DNA of 64,000 nucleotides from Parietichytrium sp. I65-24A (Eukaryota > Sar > Bigyra > Thraustochytrida > Thraustochytriidae): positions 386,657 to 450,656 of the forward strand of contig BLSF01000026.1 of assembly GCA_012862575.1 (NCBI GenBank), read 5' to 3'. Shown here piece after piece: positions 59,321 through 64,000 of this stretch. Within the stretch, counting starts at the first letter, position 1, and every line of letters begins with the position of its first letter. The position numbers and the translations under genes are program-made. The notes under the pieces were generated by a model. The model was not told the origin of the DNA, made no database searches, and saw nothing but the letters and a program-made list of their open reading frames with translations.

Positions 59321-60604
59321 ATGGCTTACGCGTTCCACTCGCAGCAAGCGAGGACACTTTGGCATACGTGCGCGCACGCGAGGGTGGTTTCCCGCGAGCT
59401 GGGCTACCCGATTGTGGTGTGCGACGACGATGGAACGCCGGTGTGCGCGCACCAAGGACTGGGACAGAGGGATCTCCGCGACATGGAGACGGCGAGTCGC
59501 CGCGAGCAGCAGAGGAAATGGCAGTGGGCGACAGCACAGGCCAAGGAATACAGCAGCAGCATCAGCAGCAGCAGCAGCAGCAGTAGTAGTAGCAGCAGCA
59601 GCAGCAGTAGCAGTTGCAGCGGACCGTCGGAGGAACTGGCAGCAGGTTGCCATGATGGGAGCATGCGTTGCAAGTCCATGTCGCATGCAGTTGTTCCAGT
59701 TGCTCCAGTTGCTCCAGATGCTGCAGGTGCTGCAGTTGCTCCTTGCAAAGAGACGACGTCGGATGATGTGTCGAACGAGCCACGCGAGAACCAGCTGGAT
59801 GAGCAGACGAGCGAGCTGCGGCAGGAGGCGTTGGACGAGCAGATGGATCTACATGGGCGATCGCGGTTGGAAGTGGATCAAATGAATCAGCAGGTGAATG
59901 GGCCATGTGATATGCGGTCGACGACGACGACGACGACGAATGTGCCAGCGCACAGTTTTGCATTGCGAGATGGCTTGGCAACTGATGGATGCGGGTGTGC
60001 TTGCAGCGACTTGGGGGGTGATGCTCTGTGCAAAGGCGTGGCCGAATGTGACATGACCGCGTTGGAAAACAGGCAAGGCGGGGCGCATGGAATGGGCGTG
60101 TTCGCAAAGAAACGGCTCGGTGCCAGTCAAGTGCTGGGAGTGTATGCAGGGATGGTGTTTACCGAGGAGGACTGGGAGGAGCTTGATGAAAAACAACGAC
60201 AGAAAGAGCCGCGTGACTGCGAATGCGGCTCGGCAGACATCAACACAGAAGAATTCAGGCTAGGCTCTGAGATGAGATGCTGCTGTGCAGAAGGTTTGTG
60301 CGAGGACTTTCTGTTTAACCTCAATGATGGCGCGAACGGGATCATGGTGGACGGGGCACAGGGACCAGGCCGAAACGCTCTTCAGTTTTTAAATCACGGG
60401 TGCGAACCGAACGTCAAGATGGAGGAAGCCTTTCTCAATGGTCACTGGAATATTCTAGTCTACACTCTTCGAGAAATAGAGATCGGCGAAGAGCTGCTTC
60501 ACGACTTTGAGCTGCACACCGAGGATGCCGCGGAGGCGGAGGTCCCTTGCACGTGCGGCGCGACAACTTGCAGGGGAAAATTGTTTCGATACTTCCCTTG
60601 GTGA
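59321..60604 (+). CDS. SET-domain methyltransferase-like protein
   Basis: A 427-residue protein. SET enzymes methylate lysines of histones or other proteins using S-adenosylmethionine. The N-terminal part is not recognised and carries a poly-Ser tract (about 77-98, an AGC/CAG repeat in DNA) and acidic/Gln-rich linkers. A Cys cluster (DGCGCACSDLGGDALC) precedes the SET domain like a small pre-SET. The SET core runs from GMGVFAKKRL (about 257) through VLGVYAGMVF, RNALQFLNHGCEPNV (NHxCxPN around 358) to EIEIGEELLHDFEL (about 389). A post-SET CTCGATTCRGKLF follows at once. In the GEELTFDY consensus the catalytic Tyr position is Phe here (GEELLHDF), which may lower or change activity. The start at 59321 has the context AATATGG; the frame extension upstream is low complexity. 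Confidence 0.88.
   Translation: MAYAFHSQQARTLWHTCAHARVVSRELGYPIVVCDDDGTPVCAHQGLGQRDLRDMETASRREQQRKWQWATAQAKEYSSSISSSSSSSSSSSSSSSSSCSGPSEELAAGCHDGSMRCKSMSHAVVPVAPVAPDAAGAAVAPCKETTSDDVSNEPRENQLDEQTSELRQEALDEQMDLHGRSRLEVDQMNQQVNGPCDMRSTTTTTTNVPAHSFALRDGLATDGCGCACSDLGGDALCKGVAECDMTALENRQGGAHGMGVFAKKRLGASQVLGVYAGMVFTEEDWEELDEKQRQKEPRDCECGSADINTEEFRLGSEMRCCCAEGLCEDFLFNLNDGANGIMVDGAQGPGRNALQFLNHGCEPNVKMEEAFLNGHWNILVYTLREIEIGEELLHDFELHTEDAAEAEVPCTCGATTCRGKLFRYFPW
59547..59616 (+). repeat. AGC/AGT trinucleotide repeat coding poly-Ser
   Basis: About 22 codons of AGC and AGT, in frame inside the SET-domain gene. The purity of the repeat suggests replication slippage. Confidence 0.9.
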
Positions 60605-60748
60605 TGCTGGTTGGGTTCACGAGTGGAGCGACCATGATCACAGCGCGTCCAATGCATTCCTTTTTGGAAACACGTTGGAAAAGGATTCTGATTAATACTT
60701 TTGTAATGATTCTTTTGTTTGTGCCTTCGGATTCGAAATGTATTTAAA

Positions 60749-60913
60749 TTACTTCTTCTTTCCTGCGAGCTTTGCGCGCATCTCGGCCTCCTTCTTCGCC
60801 TGCTCCTTCTGCTTCTTTGCAAACTCAATGTCCTCGTCCATCATCACCTTATCCTTCTTCTTTGGCTTCTTCGCCGTCATGCTCGTGGACTTGCCACCTG
60901 CTTTGCCTGGCAT
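60749..60913 (-). CDS. TMA7: TMA7-like translation machinery-associated protein
   Basis: A 54-residue very basic protein. The sequence begins MPGKAGGKSTSMTAKKPKKK, then a DKVMMDEDIEFAKKQKEQAKK helix and a tail ending AGKKK. This matches the TMA7/CCDC72 family pattern (GGK..P.K.PKK, a D(E/D)(E/D)D.(A/E)F..KQKE segment, Lys-rich end). TMA7 co-purifies with ribosomes in yeast. Family members are usually about 64 residues; the final GPLATGGIKKSGK-like tail is absent here. The ATG at 60913 is chosen because the frame upstream codes a hydrophobic stretch unlike the family. It ends 145 bases from the SET gene stop, convergent. Confidence 0.78.
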   Translation of the reverse strand: MPGKAGGKSTSMTAKKPKKKDKVMMDEDIEFAKKQKEQAKKEAEMRAKLAGKKK

Positions 60914-61588
60914 CTTGGCTGCTTTCTTCCTCCCCACAAATTCCAATCCGCAATAAATCCATTCCGCCAAAGCCCAAGTAAAATGAAAAATGAAAAAACC
61001 AAAAATAAAAAATAACACACACACACACAACAATGTCAATGTTAGGGAGGGGCGTCTGTTCACTCTCTTGTCTCTCCTTTACTTGCCGCAACACTCCGCG
61101 CCAATTCAAAAGCGTCCCCACACCTGCTGTGCACCGCAAAAAAAAAAGCGCGGCTCCCACACTTACCTTTCCTTCCTTCTCCCGCGGACCTTCTGTGGGT
61201 GGAGAGACGAATGGTACTGAGTACGCTGCGCCTCCGCGTCCGTGGTGGAGTATTTTCCATATTTACGAATACGAAATTCGATACGATTCGAGTTCAGCAC
61301 CAGTCGAGGGTTGCTCGTCGGCTCGTATGTACACATAGGCGCCGCGATACTGGAATCGTATGTGCCGATATTCGAATACGGCACCTGGCTGGAGAACGAA
61401 TGGCTGTTCATGAACGGAAGGGCATCACTACAGGTGATAGCTACAGGTTACCATAATTGAATGGTTTCCCTTTCCATCCAGCGAAGCTACTCGTAATGGT
61501 AACGACGGTGGTAACTCGCGCCACAGACAGCCATAGATTGCCACGAGAAATGGACCCAATGGGCCCAATGGACGGGTTCTCTCCACCA

Positions 61589-61604
61589 GGCCCGGAACGT
61601 TCCT
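61589..61604. promoter_or_regulatory. CCCGGAACGTTCC palindromic element
   Basis: One of several near-copies of a palindrome found near gene starts in this window (see findings). Here it is about 660 bases upstream of the Dbp3-like gene. A role as a transcription factor site is inferred. Confidence 0.3.
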
Positions 61605-61687
61605 CACGTACGCCGCGTACCCTTGGTCCTCCAGGCACTGTACTCAATACTCAGTAATCACTGAGATATGATTTTGCCCGACGTAAA

Positions 61688-61711
61688 ACAACATCAACAA
61701 CAACAACAACA
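61688..61711. repeat. (CAA)n microsatellite
   Basis: About eight CAA units with one CATCAA interruption at the left. Confidence 0.8.
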
Positions 61712-62265
61712 TTGAATAAGTGTGTAGAGAGTGGACTGAAGTGACATGGCAATGCATTTATTGCCTGCGAAAGTTGGTCCTTCACGTTGTAATTTTCCAT
61801 CTTCACAGTCGATCAAAACAAAGCAAAACATAAACATAAACATTCAAGTCTTCTTCGCATGGAACCGCATGGAACCGCATGGAACCTGCCGAAGAGTGCA
61901 TTTTTCACATCCAAACCTCCAATCATCTAATCATCTTTGCTTGAAACCACATGCATTGTTCATGAAAGTGAAAAAACACTTGAAACATCTCCCTCCCCAC
62001 TTGCAGACCTGCTTTACATCCACCCACCCATCCAACATACATACATACACAAACATACACACACATACGAAACGCTGTACTCGTGCGTACAAGTGCGCGT
62101 ACGCTTACTGCGGGTGCGCGTACACTGGAGGCGCGCAGCATAGCGCTTGTCCTTTTGACTGGAGGACGAGTGCTGGTGGGCTTGAACTTGGAACTTGAAT
62201 TTTGAAGCTCGTTTCAACTGAAAGGGTTCAAATTAAACAGGTTTGCTCGAGTACATTTGCGCAGA

Positions 62266-64000
62266 ATGGCTTCCAGGAAGCACTCTCGCAACCCAGCAAA
62301 GAGAACGAACGCACAGATTCGCGCCGAGAGGGAAGCAGAGGAGAGGCACGCACGGGATCTTGCCTTCGAGGACGTGGACGAAAGTGATGAGGAGGAAGAG
62401 GAAGAGGAAGGCGGCGCTGATGCTTCTGGCAATGTTTTCGACCTATTGAATGGGCGCGATGACGATAGCAGCGACAGCGACAGCAATAGCGACAGCAGCG
62501 ATGGCGAGGAGCAGCTTGAAAGCACGTCTAAAATGTTGGAGGCCAGGGAGAGCAATGAGGAAGATGAGGATGAGGAGCAGACGACTGAAGCGGAAAAATG
62601 CGCAGTGAAAGGGGAAAGCGAGGTCGCGGCTTCAGAAGATGAGGATGGCCTGGAAGAAGAAGACGACGACGAGACAGAAGAGAATGATGCCGCAGAATTT
62701 GAGCCTATTAAAACTTTTCAGGAGCTGGAGGGCCTGGTGTCGAGTAATGGACAGGTCGTCCCGGCTAGTTTAGTGGCAGCTGCAACGGGTTCGCTTCCCT
62801 CGAATGCGCAGCCCACAGAAGTTCAACAGCTCGTATGGGGAGCTTTATTCGGACATTCGACTAAGCAACGAGATGTAATTGCCATTTCGAAGACTGGGTC
62901 CGGGAAGACCTTGGCTTTTTTAATTCCTTCTCTCGCAGACTTGCTCGCTGCTCCGAGCGCTCAGGTTCGCGAAGATGAGCTTGTCGTGCGGCCAGAGCTC
63001 ATCGTTATTGGGCCAACCCGTGAACTCGCCAAGCAAAGCTACGATGTCGCTGTCGGGCTAGTGAATAATTGCCCTGAACTCGACTTCTCGGTGGGTTGCG
63101 CGTGGGGCGGCGTTGCCTACAACGAGCAGGTAAATGTGCTTCTGGAACAAAAGCCTCGCGTCCTGGTGGTCACTCCAGGGCGTCTTGTCTCGCTTTGTGG
63201 CCTGGATGACTCTGGCGCCGAGGAATCCAAAACGGTCACAGAGCTGGACTGTGTGTCGAGGTTGGTACTCGATGAGGCAGATAGGATGTTGGATGTTGGT
63301 TTTGCGGAGGAGCTGGAGAAGATTTCCGTGCTACTGAGCTGCAAGTCTACGCATACGAAGCTTATTTTGACCAGCGCGACCTGGGACAGCGAAGTTGAAG
63401 AGCGCCTGGCCACGTTTTGCAAAAGCGGATCCAACGATGGTCGAGAACCCCCGCTGTTTTTTTCTGTTGGCTCTGCGGGACGAACTGTGAGCAAATCTGT
63501 CACTCAGATCGTGGAGTATGTACCTCAAAAAGGGGCTCCTCGTATGCGCAAGCTGGTGGCCCTTTTACAGAATTTATTTGCATCAAATGACGAGGCACAT
63601 GTTGTAGTGTTCGCGTTGCACAAAGGAGAGGCGAAGACCGTGGCTAGCGAGCTTAGCGAATCTCATGACCTCCCAGCTGTTTCTTTGCAGGGTGACATGA
63701 CACAAACACAGCGCCAGGAGGCGATGAAGCAGTTTAAGTCTCGAAGTGTGCGAATTCTAGTGGCTACAGATGTTGCTGCTCGAGGTCTTGATATTGCAAG
63801 TGTTACGCACGTGATCAACTTCTCCCTTGGAATTTCAATTGAAAATTACATTCACAGGTGCGGACGTACAGGTCGAGCAGGGGCCTTTGGAACCGCGATT
63901 ACCTTCGTGACAAGGGGCGACGAGAGGATGACCCCGGAACTCGTAGGGCTTTTGTTGGATGCCAAACAAAAAGTTCCTGACGACATCCGCATTCTTGCTC
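62266..64000 (+). CDS. DBP3: DEAD-box RNA helicase, Dbp3-like, 3' end missing
   Basis: The open frame starts with ATG at 62266 and runs off the window, 578 residues so far. Residues 1-35 are basic and 36-150 are very acidic (Glu/Asp/Ser runs). The helicase core has every expected motif: QPTEVQQL (Q motif), SKTGSGKT, GPTRELAK, TPGRL, LDEADRMLDVGF, LTSATWDSEV, VVVFALHKGEA, LQGDMTQTQRQEAMKQF, ATDVAARGLDIA and HRCGRTGRAG. The ATW version of the SAT motif, the SVTQIVEYV segment and the ending MTPELVGLLLDAKQKVPDDI resemble yeast Dbp3, a nucleolar helicase of rRNA processing, more than Dbp2/DDX5. Probably only a few dozen residues are missing at the C-terminus. No intron is seen. Confidence 0.9.
   Translation, partial: MASRKHSRNPAKRTNAQIRAEREAEERHARDLAFEDVDESDEEEEEEEGGADASGNVFDLLNGRDDDSSDSDSNSDSSDGEEQLESTSKMLEARESNEEDEDEEQTTEAEKCAVKGESEVAASEDEDGLEEEDDDETEENDAAEFEPIKTFQELEGLVSSNGQVVPASLVAAATGSLPSNAQPTEVQQLVWGALFGHSTKQRDVIAISKTGSGKTLAFLIPSLADLLAAPSAQVREDELVVRPELIVIGPTRELAKQSYDVAVGLVNNCPELDFSVGCAWGGVAYNEQVNVLLEQKPRVLVVTPGRLVSLCGLDDSGAEESKTVTELDCVSRLVLDEADRMLDVGFAEELEKISVLLSCKSTHTKLILTSATWDSEVEERLATFCKSGSNDGREPPLFFSVGSAGRTVSKSVTQIVEYVPQKGAPRMRKLVALLQNLFASNDEAHVVVFALHKGEAKTVASELSESHDLPAVSLQGDMTQTQRQEAMKQFKSRSVRILVATDVAARGLDIASVTHVINFSLGISIENYIHRCGRTGRAGAFGTAITFVTRGDERMTPELVGLLLDAKQKVPDDIRILA

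Larger units (their letters stand above)
60914..62265. other. 1.35 kb divergent intergenic region
   Basis: It lies between the TMA7-like gene (-) and the Dbp3-like helicase (+). It holds an AC run at 61014-61029, an A-rich tract at 61137-61149, the element CCCGGAACGTTCC at 61591-61603, a CAA repeat at 61689-61711 and repeated TGGAACCGCA units near 61858-61888. No gene is visible. Confidence 0.6.

Overview
The window is nuclear DNA of a unicellular eukaryote. Genes are single-copy, spliced with GT-AG introns (68 to 230 nt), and separated by 0.3 to 5.5 kb of non-coding DNA full of simple repeats. Protein types include VPS13, SMN, PUM3, a mitochondrial-type GatA, proline dehydrogenase, DEAD-box helicases, WSC/pectate lyase and a wybutosine-synthesis fusion. 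Together with few introns per gene, this suggests a free-living heterotrophic protist. A stramenopile such as a thraustochytrid/labyrinthulomycete is my best guess, but that is inference and no rRNA or organelle marker is present to prove it.

Layout. 1-788: 3' end of a membrane-anchored protein (+). 789-6294: gene desert with microsatellites. 6295-8255: proline dehydrogenase (+, 2 exons). 8628-13007: large unrecognised protein with an internal duplication (-, 3 exons). 14724-15461: TLC-like multi-pass membrane protein (+). 15735-16783: plant-type glutaminyl cyclase (-, 2 exons). 17245-28185: VPS13-family lipid transfer protein (-, one 10.9 kb exon). 28186-31550: non-coding. 31551-32645: Cys-rich type II membrane protein (+). 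33244-33678: minimal SMN protein (+). 33799-35793: membrane-anchored WSC-WSC-pectate lyase (-). 37495-38745: C-CAP-like/TPR protein (-). 41126-41716: small single-TM protein (+). 41868-43378: GatA amidotransferase (+, 2 exons). 43589-44440: enoyl-CoA isomerase/hydratase (-). 45315-47558: PUM3/Puf6 (+). 48194-52714: TYW3-Kelch-TYW2-TYW5 fusion (+). 53533-55904: leucine-rich repeat protein in 13 exons, one repeat per exon (+). 55966-58318: DDX42-like DEAD-box helicase (-, 3 exons). 59321-60604: SET-domain protein (+). 60749-60913: TMA7-like protein (-). 62266-64000: Dbp3-like helicase, cut by the window end (+).

There are no operons. Several genes share an RNA or translation theme (SMN for snRNP assembly, PUM3 and the Dbp3-like helicase for ribosome biogenesis, the TYW fusion for tRNA-Phe wybutosine, GatA for Gln-tRNA, TMA7, a DDX42-like helicase), which is more likely chance than a functional cluster. 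The most interesting items are the four-part wybutosine enzyme, the LRR gene whose internal exons are 84 nt each in the same phase, the duplicated orphan protein, the Tudor-less SMN, and a palindromic element (core CCGGAACGTTCC) near several gene starts.

Exon boundaries were read by eye from GT/AG signals and reading-frame continuity. In every spliced gene the exon lengths sum to a multiple of three.
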